Below are positions 34,131 through 41,171 of a DNA stretch of 64,000 nucleotides, in pieces; positions within the stretch are counted from its first letter, which is position 1, and each line of letters opens with the position of its first letter. The notes under the pieces were generated by a model. The model did not search any database. It was not told the DNA's origin and was given only the letters and a program-made list of their open reading frames with translations. The stretch comes from Glycomyces albidus. Its GTDB lineage: Bacteria > Actinomycetota > Actinomycetes > Mycobacteriales > Micromonosporaceae. The DNA lies in NCBI RefSeq assembly GCF_009451885.1, contig NZ_WIAO01000028.1:1-64000 (forward strand), written 5' to 3'. Both the position numbers and the translations under genes were made by a program.

Positions 34131-34953
34131 GGTCACCGTCCGCTGGCTGGGCACCAACGCCTGGGAGATCACCGGCGCCGGGGCGACGGTCCTGGTCGAC
34201 CCGTACGTCTCGCGCACGTACACCGGCGCCACCGTCCCCGGGGAGTTCGACCCGGACACGCCGATCACGGTCGACGAAGCCGCCGTGGAGACGTACATCG
34301 GCGCCGCCGACACGATCCTGGTCACGCACGCCCACTTCGACCACATCGCGGACGTCCCGCTCGTCGCCCAGCGCACCGGCGCCACGGTGCTGGGCACCGA
34401 GACCCACCTGAACCTGCTGCGCGCCATGGACACCCCGGACGAGCAGCTCTCGCAGGTCGCCGGCGGCGAGCTGTACCAGTTCGACGGCTACACCGTCGAG
34501 GTCTTCCGCTCCTCGCACGGCGTCTCGGGCAAGCACAAGACGCTCCTGTTCCCCGGCACCCGGCCGGGTCCGGTCCCCGAGCGGCCCGAGGTCATCCGCG
34601 ACCTCGTCGAAGGCGGCAGCCTCGCCTACCTGGTGACGTTCGGGGAGACCTCGCTGTTCTTCAACGGCCTGCCGTCCTTCCACGAGCGCGAGGTCGAGGG
34701 CGTGCGGCCGACGGTGCTGTTCATGCAGGGCCCGAACCCGAACTACCCGAACTACGTGGAGCGGATGCTCGCGGCCACCGGCCATCCGCCGTACATCGTG
34801 CCGACCCACTGGGACGACTACGAGGCGCCGCTGGAGGAGCCGGCCGTCGACCTGTTCGGCGCGGCGAAGCTGGGTGAGCTGGTCGCCGAGGCGAGCCCGG
34901 AGTCGGAGTGGATCCTCCTGGACCACCTCGAGTCCTACACGTTCGGGGCCTGA
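34120..34953 (+). CDS. cytosolic MBL-fold metallo-hydrolase, paralogue of 33186
   Basis: A 277-residue MBL-fold protein, alignable with the preceding one over its whole length but beginning where the mature part of that protein begins. The metal motif is THAHFDHIAD (near 67), with RSSHGVSGKH and THWDDY downstream. A 71-bp stretch (33627-33697 and 34444-34514) is identical between the two genes, showing recent duplication or gene conversion. The ATG overlaps the upstream stop by 11 bp. The pair offers the same chemistry outside and inside the cell; the substrate is unknown. Confidence 0.87.
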   Translation: MSSEVTVRWLGTNAWEITGAGATVLVDPYVSRTYTGATVPGEFDPDTPITVDEAAVETYIGAADTILVTHAHFDHIADVPLVAQRTGATVLGTETHLNLLRAMDTPDEQLSQVAGGELYQFDGYTVEVFRSSHGVSGKHKTLLFPGTRPGPVPERPEVIRDLVEGGSLAYLVTFGETSLFFNGLPSFHEREVEGVRPTVLFMQGPNPNYPNYVERMLAATGHPPYIVPTHWDDYEAPLEEPAVDLFGAAKLGELVAEASPESEWILLDHLESYTFGA

Positions 34954-34983
34954 CGGCCGCACCGGTGCCCCGCCGGCCGCCGG

Positions 34984-36174
34984 TCAGCGCCGGGCCCGCC
35001 TGGTGCGGGTGCGGGGCTGCCGGTGCGGGCGGGGCGCCGGCTTCGGCAGGGTCCCCTTGATGGTCCACCGGTCGCCGTCGAGGGCGTGCTCGACGCGGCC
35101 GCCGGCCTCGCCGAACCGCTGGGCGAGCATCGACAGGCCGTTGCCGCCCTCGGCGGGCTCGGCGGCGCCGTCGTTCACCACCGTCACGGTGACCTCCGCG
35201 TCGACTTCCACGATGGAGACGTTCGCGGAGGTCGGCTCGGCGTGGCGGATCAGGTTCGTGGTCGCCTCGCGCACGAGCAGCCCCAGGAGCCGCTCGGTGT
35301 CCTCGTCCAGGCTCGGCGCGGCGTCGGGCACGCTCGCCTCGACCCCGGCCGACTTGAGGATCCTCGCGGCCGAGCCGATCTCGTCGGCGAGCGCGGTCTT
35401 GCGGTAGCCGCCGACGACGGCGCGCATGTCGCGCAGCGCCTCCCGTGCGAGCTCCTCGACCGCCCGGATCTCCTCGGCCGCCAGGTCGGGGTCGCTCTCC
35501 CGGTACCGGCGCGCCACCTGGGCCTTGAGCATGATCGCCTGGAGGTGGCCGCCCTGGATGTCGTGCAGCTCGCCCGCGAAGCGCAGCCGCTCCTCGGCGA
35601 CCGCGAGGTCCGCCGCGAGCCCCCGGGCCTGTTCGAGCTCCTGCGCGACCCGGTAGTGCCACAGCTGGCACACGATGCCCGCTGCCATCGAGGGCACGAG
35701 GACCGCCGTCATGAACACGATGCCCGGCTCCATGTACCCCAGCCGTGCGGCCAGCGCCGCCGATGCGACCGCTGCGCCGGTGCCGGCGAGGAGCGCCAGC
35801 GTCCGCCGGCCGGGCCGCGACCACAGCAGGGCCGCCTCGGCGACGAGCAGGCCGGCGGGGGCCGCCCACGCCGCGCTGACCGGGCCCGCCGCGGCTTCGG
35901 CGGCGGCGCCGCCCAGGAGGACGGCGAGCGAGGCGAACCACAGGAGGCGGCGCCGCCAGGGGCCCTGCCCGTGCCAGTGGAGTGCGAGTCCCGCGGTGCA
36001 CAGCACGACCGAGGCGGTGACCGCGCCGGCGGTCAGGGGCAGCACCGCTTCGCGGCTGCCGGCCAGGAACATGGCGGCGACGAAGAGGGCGAGCGGCCCG
36101 GAGCCGATCACGGTGAAGAACGTGTAGAGGCGCAGGCGTCGGAGGTCGCGCGCGGGGGCCGGTTCGGGGGTCAC
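34984..36174 (-). CDS. sensor histidine kinase, HisKA_3 type
   Basis: A 396-residue membrane kinase. About six hydrophobic helices fill residues 15-180. The H-box ELHDIQGGHLQAIML (near 207) follows, then the N-box REATTNLIRHA and G-box GNGLSMLAQRFGE of the HATPase domain; a basic tail ends the protein. This is the NarL/DesK-like class. The GTG start at 36174 is chosen as the first good start before the membrane domain. No response-regulator gene is adjacent, so it is an orphan in this window. Confidence 0.87.
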   Translation of the reverse strand: MTPEPAPARDLRRLRLYTFFTVIGSGPLALFVAAMFLAGSREAVLPLTAGAVTASVVLCTAGLALHWHGQGPWRRRLLWFASLAVLLGGAAAEAAAGPVSAAWAAPAGLLVAEAALLWSRPGRRTLALLAGTGAAVASAALAARLGYMEPGIVFMTAVLVPSMAAGIVCQLWHYRVAQELEQARGLAADLAVAEERLRFAGELHDIQGGHLQAIMLKAQVARRYRESDPDLAAEEIRAVEELAREALRDMRAVVGGYRKTALADEIGSAARILKSAGVEASVPDAAPSLDEDTERLLGLLVREATTNLIRHAEPTSANVSIVEVDAEVTVTVVNDGAAEPAEGGNGLSMLAQRFGEAGGRVEHALDGDRWTIKGTLPKPAPRPHRQPRTRTRRARR

Positions 36175-36283
36175 CCCGAGATTCAACCACTTGTGCGCAA
36201 CCGCGGGTCGTGCAGTGGCCCGGGCCGGTCGGCGGGGTCCCGACCGGCCGCGCTCCCTTCGCGACACGGCCGCAGGGCCATCG

Positions 36284-36317
36284 GCGGCGCCCGCCCCGGG
36301 ACGGGGGCGGGCGCCGC
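36284..36317 (-). terminator. terminator of the GH62 gene
   Basis: GCGGCGCCCGCCCC (36284-36297) pairs with its inverted copy at 36304-36317, a 14-bp stem with a 6-nt loop just past the GH62 stop. Confidence 0.7.
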
Positions 36318-36320
36318 GTC

Positions 36321-37766
36321 TCAGGCGGTCGTGCAGGTCGCCTGCGGAGTCGCGGTGGCGCCGTTCGCTATGAAGCCGAACGCCTCACGGGACTGGCCGG
36401 CCGCGACCGTGCCGTTCCAGCCCACATCGGACGCCGTCACCGCCGCTCCCGTCTGCGACCAGGAGGCGTTCCACGCCGAGCCGATCGTCTGCGATCCCGG
36501 CCAGGTCCACGTCACCTTCCACGAGCCGATCGCGGCCTGCCCGGCGGTCACCGTGACCTTCCCCTGCCAGCCGCCGCTCCAGCTCCCGACGACCGACACG
36601 GTCGCGCTGCACGCGCCGGTCGGCGGCGGCGTGGTCTCAGGCGGGGTGGTCTCCTCGCCGCCCCCGCAGCCGGGGCTCTGGTTGGTCTGCGTCAGCAGCC
36701 CGAGCCGCCAGGGGAGGTTGTTGTAGTCGCCGCCGGCGTTCGGATCCACCCCCTGGTAGAGGTAGCGCATATTGCAGGAGCTGATCTCCAGCTTCTGGTT
36801 CACGCCGCTGCGGATCATCTCGCCGTGGCTGATGTCCCGGGTCCACTGCCCGCCGGGGAAGGTCACATTGGACTGCGCGGCGAACGGGTTGCCGAGGTCG
36901 GCGGCCAGCGGCGTATAGGGGCCGGCGATGCTGGGCGCCGTCCAGGACCGGAAGTAGCGCCGGCCGCCGTCGCCGAACGCCTCGACCAGGAGCAGGTACC
37001 GGTTCTCGCCTTGGATCTTGTAGACGTTCGCGGCCTCCCACAGGTCGTACTTGTTCGACTCCTGCATGGCGATGACCGGTTCGCTCATGCCGCTGGGGAA
37101 GTTCGCGACCGAGGTCTGCGACCGGTACAGGTGCCCGTTGTCGTCGGAGGAGAACAGGTGGCAGTTGACGTCGTCGCAGGTGACCCACATGTCGACCCAG
37201 TAGCCCGAGCCGATGTTGTCCTCGATGATCTGCGGCATGCCCGAGTAGAAGTGCTTCGGCGCCGTCCACCCGTTCGGATCGGCGATGTCGCGGTTCGTCG
37301 AGTATGAGGCGTTCCCCGTCTGGTAGACCAGGTACCACAGGCCCTGCGGCTCGTAGTAGAACACCTGCGGCGCGGCCCGGTAGCCGGTGCCGATCGCGGA
37401 CCGGTCGAGGTAGTGGTGGGTCGCGCTCGCCGCCTGCGACCAGTCCGTGAAGTTGAAGTACACCAGGTTGTACCCGGCCGAGCTGGCGATGCTCGCGAAG
37501 ACGTGCCATCTGCCGTTGTGGAAGACCACCGACGGGTCCTTCAGCCCGGCGATGTTCGGGTGGGCCGCATCGGGTTTCGGACCCGCGAGGATGCCGCTCG
37601 AGCTCCACGCGAAGCTGGTCGGCAGCGCCTCGGCCTGCACCGGGTCGGTCGAGTCCGCCGATTGGGCACTGGCGCTGAGGGCGGCGGCCGCCATCGTGGC
37701 GGCGAGGGCGGCCGCCAGCAGCGCGACGCGCACCGCCTTGAGCCGTGATCGGATCGGAATTGCCAT
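36321..37766 (-). CDS. secreted GH62 alpha-L-arabinofuranosidase with CBM2
   Basis: A 481-residue secreted enzyme that removes single arabinose side chains from arabinoxylan or arabinan. Residues 1-35 are a Sec signal peptide. The GH62 five-bladed propeller (about 45-355) contains AGLKDPSVVFHNGRW (catalytic Asp region), PQIIEDNIGSGYWVDMWV in part as EDNIGSGYWVD, and DLWEAANVYKI (catalytic Glu). A TTPPETTPPPTG linker leads to a family 2 carbohydrate-binding module (about 382-481) bounded by two Cys with surface Trp. The ATG has a GAGAGAGG site. Operator-like repeats lie upstream. Confidence 0.93.
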   Translation of the reverse strand: MAIPIRSRLKAVRVALLAAALAATMAAAALSASAQSADSTDPVQAEALPTSFAWSSSGILAGPKPDAAHPNIAGLKDPSVVFHNGRWHVFASIASSAGYNLVYFNFTDWSQAASATHHYLDRSAIGTGYRAAPQVFYYEPQGLWYLVYQTGNASYSTNRDIADPNGWTAPKHFYSGMPQIIEDNIGSGYWVDMWVTCDDVNCHLFSSDDNGHLYRSQTSVANFPSGMSEPVIAMQESNKYDLWEAANVYKIQGENRYLLLVEAFGDGGRRYFRSWTAPSIAGPYTPLAADLGNPFAAQSNVTFPGGQWTRDISHGEMIRSGVNQKLEISSCNMRYLYQGVDPNAGGDYNNLPWRLGLLTQTNQSPGCGGGEETTPPETTPPPTGACSATVSVVGSWSGGWQGKVTVTAGQAAIGSWKVTWTWPGSQTIGSAWNASWSQTGAAVTASDVGWNGTVAAGQSREAFGFIANGATATPQATCTTA

Positions 37767-37920
37767 GGTTCGCCTCTCTCGTTGCGGTACATCGCATTCG
37801 CGGCCCGGGTCCGAAAGTTTCAGGGATTTCCGGTATGGCCCGCACCGCAGGACCAGGTTACCGATAAACATCGAGGCATGTAAATAGCTCGCACCGCTGT
37901 GGCCGGCGCCGGAAGTTTCG
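37767..37920 (-). promoter_or_regulatory. upstream region of GH62 gene with GAAAGTTTC-type sites
   Basis: CGAAAGTTTCA at 37812-37822 contains the perfect 9-bp palindrome GAAAGTTTC. A related CGGAAGTTTCG lies at 37910-37920. LacI-type regulators of xylan genes in Streptomyces are known to use CGAAA-n-TTTCG-like sites, so these are candidate operators. No promoter hexamers are clear. Confidence 0.4.
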
Positions 37921-37958
37921 GGCGCGGCCGTGCGGCCGGGTCCGCCGGCACGGACCGA

Positions 37959-37970
37959 TACAGTCCGTTC
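37959..37970 (+). promoter_or_regulatory. leaderless promoter (TACAGT-N6-ATG)
   Basis: TACAGT at 37959-37964 lies six bases before the ATG at 37971. It sets the start of the DinB gene downstream of other in-frame starts. Confidence 0.55.
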
Positions 37971-38510
37971 ATGACGATCATCGATGCGCAGGGCCGCCCG
38001 GAGCCCCCGGTCGACGGCGACGAGACGGCGACGCTGCTCGGCTTCCTCGACTTCCACCGCGCCACCCTCGCCTGGAAGGTCCGCGGCCTCGACGCCGGCG
38101 GCCTCCAGAAGACCGTGGGCGCCTCCGCGATGACCCTCGGCGGGATGCTCAAGCACCTCGCCCTCGTCGAGGTGAGCTGGTTCTCCGGCAGCCTGTTCGA
38201 CCGCCCGCTCGGTGAGCCGTGGGACTCGGTGGACTGGAAGGCCGACCGCGACTGGGAGTGGCACTCGGCCGCCGACGACTCCGCGGAGGCGCTGGTCGGC
38301 CTCTGGGAGCGCGAGGTCGAGCGCGCCCGCGCCCTCACCGCCGAGGCCCTCGCGGACGGCGGCCTCGACCGCCCCGCCGCCCGCGCCTGGGCGGACGGCC
38401 GTACCCCGTCGCTGCGGTGGATCCTCGTCCACATGATCGAGGAGTACGCGCGCCACAACGGCCACGCCGACCTCATCCGCGAATCGATCGACGGGCAGAC
38501 GGGGGAGTAG
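37971..38510 (+). CDS. DinB family protein (DUF664 type)
   Basis: A 179-residue four-helix-bundle protein of the DinB/YfiT superfamily, DUF664 branch. The probable metal-binding His are in LKHLALVEVSWF (near 62) and MIEEYARHNGHADLIRE (near 155-168), the standard C-terminal signature. Many actinobacterial relatives use mycothiol as cofactor. The start is set by the leaderless TACAGT box. No partner gene is evident. Confidence 0.88.
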   Translation: MTIIDAQGRPEPPVDGDETATLLGFLDFHRATLAWKVRGLDAGGLQKTVGASAMTLGGMLKHLALVEVSWFSGSLFDRPLGEPWDSVDWKADRDWEWHSAADDSAEALVGLWEREVERARALTAEALADGGLDRPAARAWADGRTPSLRWILVHMIEEYARHNGHADLIRESIDGQTGE

Positions 38511-38526
38511 CCGCGCCCGGCCGGCC

Positions 38527-39609
38527 TCAGCCGGCGACGTCCACGGCGGTGAGCGCGACGCCCCGGAACCCGGCCAGCCGCTCGGCCTCCGCCTCGACGG
38601 CCTTGCGCTCGGCCGCGGTCAGCCTGCCCCACGGCTCGACGTTGACGGTGAACTTCCTGCCGGACTTGCGGGGCCGCCACAGCCCCGCGATCCGGCCGTC
38701 CGCGAGCACGGCGCCGGGGCGGCCCAGGACCGGCCACAGCGCCTTCGCCTTCGCGGGGTCGTCGACGAGGAGCCCCCGGTCCCGCGACTGGAGCAGCAGG
38801 TCGTAGGGGCCGAGGAGCCGGACGGGCGCGGCGTCGGCCTCGCGCAGTGCCGCCTCGTCCCCGGCGAGGATCCAGCGGCGCTCGCCGGCGACGTCGATCT
38901 CGACGGCGTCATGGGGCCAGTGCGCCTTGACCTCCTTGACGGGGGAGTCGAGGTACTCGGCGGCCTCCTTGACCGTGGCCGGCCCGCACAGGTGCAGGTA
39001 CGCGCGGACCGGGTCGAGCCGCTCGGGGAACGCGGACACCGCCTTGAACCCCTTGATGCGCTTGAGGACCGGCGGCGAGGTGTGCGGCTCCAGCTCCAGC
39101 CCGGCGCGGACCGCCGAGAGCCGGAACGGCATCTCGTACAGGTGCACCGCGTTGCAGGAGCGGCAGAACCGCTGGTACGCCTCCGGCAGCGCCTCGTGGA
39201 GCCGGGTGGACACCTCGCCCTTGGCCATCGGCGCCGTCACCGTCGACCGCATCTCCGCGGCGACGGTGTCGAGCGCCTCCAGGATCGGGATCCCCGCCGC
39301 CTTGAGCGGCTTGGAGGCGTCGAAGATCCGCTTGGCCGCGTCGGCGTCCGACCACGGGGCCACCGCGGCCGCGACGGCGGCGGCGTCGGAGCGCCGGTAC
39401 GCGTGCGGCGCGCCGCGAAGCGTCCACAGCCACACCAGGTCCGCCTCGTCCGGCTCGGCGCCGCGGATCGCGAGCGCCCACATCGCCCCGTCAGGGCCGG
39501 TCTCCTGCACGCCGAGGTCGAGGACCGCCGTGTCGGCGAGTGAGCCCCGCTCGCGGTCGAGCTGCTGGACGTGCGTGCGGTACCGGACCACGCGGCGGCT
39601 GTCGATCAT
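38527..39609 (-). CDS. winged-helix DNA-binding protein, AlkZ-like (HTH_42)
   Basis: A 360-residue protein of the HTH_42 family, which includes the DNA glycosylase AlkZ and YcaQ. Visible features are RYRTHVQQLDRERG at the N terminus, repeated winged-helix segments, LLQSRDRGLLVDD, GRPGAVLADGRIAGLWRPR (cited in part: GAVLADGRIAGLW), and a closing VNVEPWGRLT strand. The catalytic QxQ or QxD motif of characterised AlkZ-type enzymes was not clearly identified, so glycosylase activity is uncertain. The ATG at 39609 has TACCGT six bases upstream at 39616-39621 (leaderless). Confidence 0.8.
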   Translation of the reverse strand: MIDSRRVVRYRTHVQQLDRERGSLADTAVLDLGVQETGPDGAMWALAIRGAEPDEADLVWLWTLRGAPHAYRRSDAAAVAAAVAPWSDADAAKRIFDASKPLKAAGIPILEALDTVAAEMRSTVTAPMAKGEVSTRLHEALPEAYQRFCRSCNAVHLYEMPFRLSAVRAGLELEPHTSPPVLKRIKGFKAVSAFPERLDPVRAYLHLCGPATVKEAAEYLDSPVKEVKAHWPHDAVEIDVAGERRWILAGDEAALREADAAPVRLLGPYDLLLQSRDRGLLVDDPAKAKALWPVLGRPGAVLADGRIAGLWRPRKSGRKFTVNVEPWGRLTAAERKAVEAEAERLAGFRGVALTAVDVAG

Positions 39610-39735
39610 GCCTTCACGGTAGCCGCGCGCACCGACACCCGCGCCGAAAAGAACCTTCGCGCCGGCGATGAATCCGCGGCGGACCCGTCGTCTTCATACA
39701 CGAGAGCCCGATACTCCCGGAAGGAACGAAACCCC

Positions 39736-40170
39736 ATGAGCACCAACGACATCACCACTGAGAAGACCGTCGACGCCGAGCGCCCCGGGCGCGGACCGCA
39801 CGTCGCCCTCTGGGTCCTGCAGGCCCTGCTCGCCGCGTTCATGATCATCGCGTCCGCCGCCCCGAAGCTGGTCGGCCACGAGTCGGCCGCCGCCGGGTTC
39901 GACCTCATCGGCTGGGGCGACTGGTTCATGTACTTCATCGGCGCCTGCGAGCTCGCCGGCGGTGTGGGCCTGCTGATCCCGCGCCTGTCCGGTCTGGCCG
40001 CGACCTGCCTTGGGCTGCTGATGATCGGCGCCGCGATCTTCAACGCCACCATCCTGGACTTCCCGGTCTACACGCCGCTGATCCTGCTGGTGCTCTTCGC
40101 GGTCATCGCGTGGGGCCGCCGCTACGAGACCCGGCGCCTCTTCTCCGACGGCCTCAAGAAGACCGCCTGA
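39736..40170 (+). CDS. DoxX family membrane protein
   Basis: A 144-residue protein with four membrane helices after a polar 25-residue start. APKLVGHESAAAGFDLIGWGDW between helices 1 and 2 (cited in part: KLVGHESAAAGF) and GACELAGGVGLLIPR are the DoxX/DoxD-like signature. Family members are linked to quinone or oxidative-stress functions in some bacteria. The ribosome site is AAGGAACG. A strong terminator follows. Confidence 0.88.
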   Translation: MSTNDITTEKTVDAERPGRGPHVALWVLQALLAAFMIIASAAPKLVGHESAAAGFDLIGWGDWFMYFIGACELAGGVGLLIPRLSGLAATCLGLLMIGAAIFNATILDFPVYTPLILLVLFAVIAWGRRYETRRLFSDGLKKTA

Positions 40171-40262
40171 ACCGCCCGGCCGCACTGCCCTGCGGCCCCT
40201 GGCCGGCGGCCTTGCCCGGCCGCCCTGCTGGAACTCCACTGCTCAACCCGCCCGACACGACA

Positions 40263-40293
40263 CGAGGGCCGGTGGCCTCGCCACCGGCCCTCG
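40263..40293 (+). terminator. terminator after the DoxX gene
   Basis: CGAGGGCCGGTGGC (40263-40276) pairs perfectly with its inverted copy at 40280-40293 around a 3-nt loop. Confidence 0.8.
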
Positions 40294-40367
40294 ACCGTGC
40301 CCGCCTCGTCCGATGCAAACAGAATCTGGCACCTGCTAACATTCACTTGCACGTGTTTGGAGGCCGT

Positions 40368-40679
40368 ATGGAAGCAGGCGCCCCTGACGGGGACGACCTG
40401 GTCGAGATCCTGGCGACTCTCGCCAGCCCGCACCGCATGCGGGTCGTGGCCGCCCTCTCGGGCGGCCGCAACTACGTCAGCCGACTCGCACGAGAACTCG
40501 GCATCAGCCGAGCGCTCCTCCAGGTCCACCTGAAGAAGCTCGAATCGGCCGGACTCGTGACCTCCTCCCTGGAGGTCTCCGAGGACGGCAAGGCCATGAA
40601 CTACTACGAGGTGGTCCCCTTCTCGGTCCACCTCACCCCCGAGGCCGTCAAGCGCGCCTCGGCGACCCTCTCGCAGTGA
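40368..40679 (+). CDS. ArsR-family winged-helix regulator
   Basis: A 103-residue single-domain regulator: LVEILATLASPHRMRVVAAL (residues 9-28), recognition helix RLARELGISRALLQVHLKKLESAGLV (cited in part: ELGISRALLQVHLKKLE), then a wing. No Cys is present, so metal sensing of the classic type is unlikely. A TAACAT box at 40337 and a TTTGGAGG ribosome site precede the ATG. The next gene, a small membrane protein, begins 10 bp after the stop and should be co-transcribed, suggesting regulator plus membrane partner. Confidence 0.88.
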   Translation: MEAGAPDGDDLVEILATLASPHRMRVVAALSGGRNYVSRLARELGISRALLQVHLKKLESAGLVTSSLEVSEDGKAMNYYEVVPFSVHLTPEAVKRASATLSQ

Positions 40680-40689
40680 AAGGACCGGA

Positions 40690-40962
40690 ATGGACAGCGC
40701 CTACGACTGGCAGGAGATCATCGGCTCGATCGGGATGTTCGTCCTGCTCATCACCGTCGTCCTGTCGCTGATCTGGCGGAACGCGTTCCTCAAGCGCACC
40801 CGCATGCAGCACGAGCAGGACGACCGGTATCTCAAGCTCGCCGAACGCGCCGACGAGCAGCAGGCGAGGCTCCACGACCGGCTCCAGGCGCTCGACGAGC
40901 GCCTGGCCCGCCTCGAGTCCAGCAGCGCCTCGATCGAGCAGACCCTCAAGGTCGTCGAGTAG
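40690..40962 (+). CDS. small membrane protein with coiled coil, ArsR partner
   Basis: A 90-residue protein: a polar 10-residue start, one membrane helix (about 11-30, IGSIGMFVLLITVVLSLIW), then a charged helix rich in Arg, Glu, Gln and Leu with heptad spacing up to the C terminus. It should be a membrane-anchored cytosolic coiled coil. AAAGGA before the ATG and the 10-bp gap tie it to the ArsR gene. Sequestering the regulator at the membrane is one possibility, but it is not shown. Confidence 0.75.
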   Translation: MDSAYDWQEIIGSIGMFVLLITVVLSLIWRNAFLKRTRMQHEQDDRYLKLAERADEQQARLHDRLQALDERLARLESSSASIEQTLKVVE

Positions 40963-41026
40963 GCGACCGGCGCCCGCAGCGGCGCCTTTTCCGCGGCGCC
41001 CGTGAACGGCGCCTTCATCGAACAGC

Positions 41027-41093
41027 GGCCCGGCCGCCGAGCGGCAACTCGGCGGCCGGGCCCGGCACTGACCGCCGAGCGGCAACCCGGCGG
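41027..41093 (+). terminator. 15-bp-stem terminator with a duplicated half hairpin
   Basis: GGCCCGGCCGCCGAG (41027-41041) pairs with its perfect inverted copy at 41048-41062 around CGGCAA. The central 22 bases recur with one change at 41072-41093. It separates the ArsR unit from the MMPL gene. Confidence 0.7.
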
Positions 41094-41171
41094 CACTCAC
41101 CCAGGGAGACGGACCCTCCTCGCATGCGCGAGATCCCAAGGACCGCCCCCACGAGAACAGGAAAGCAGACC

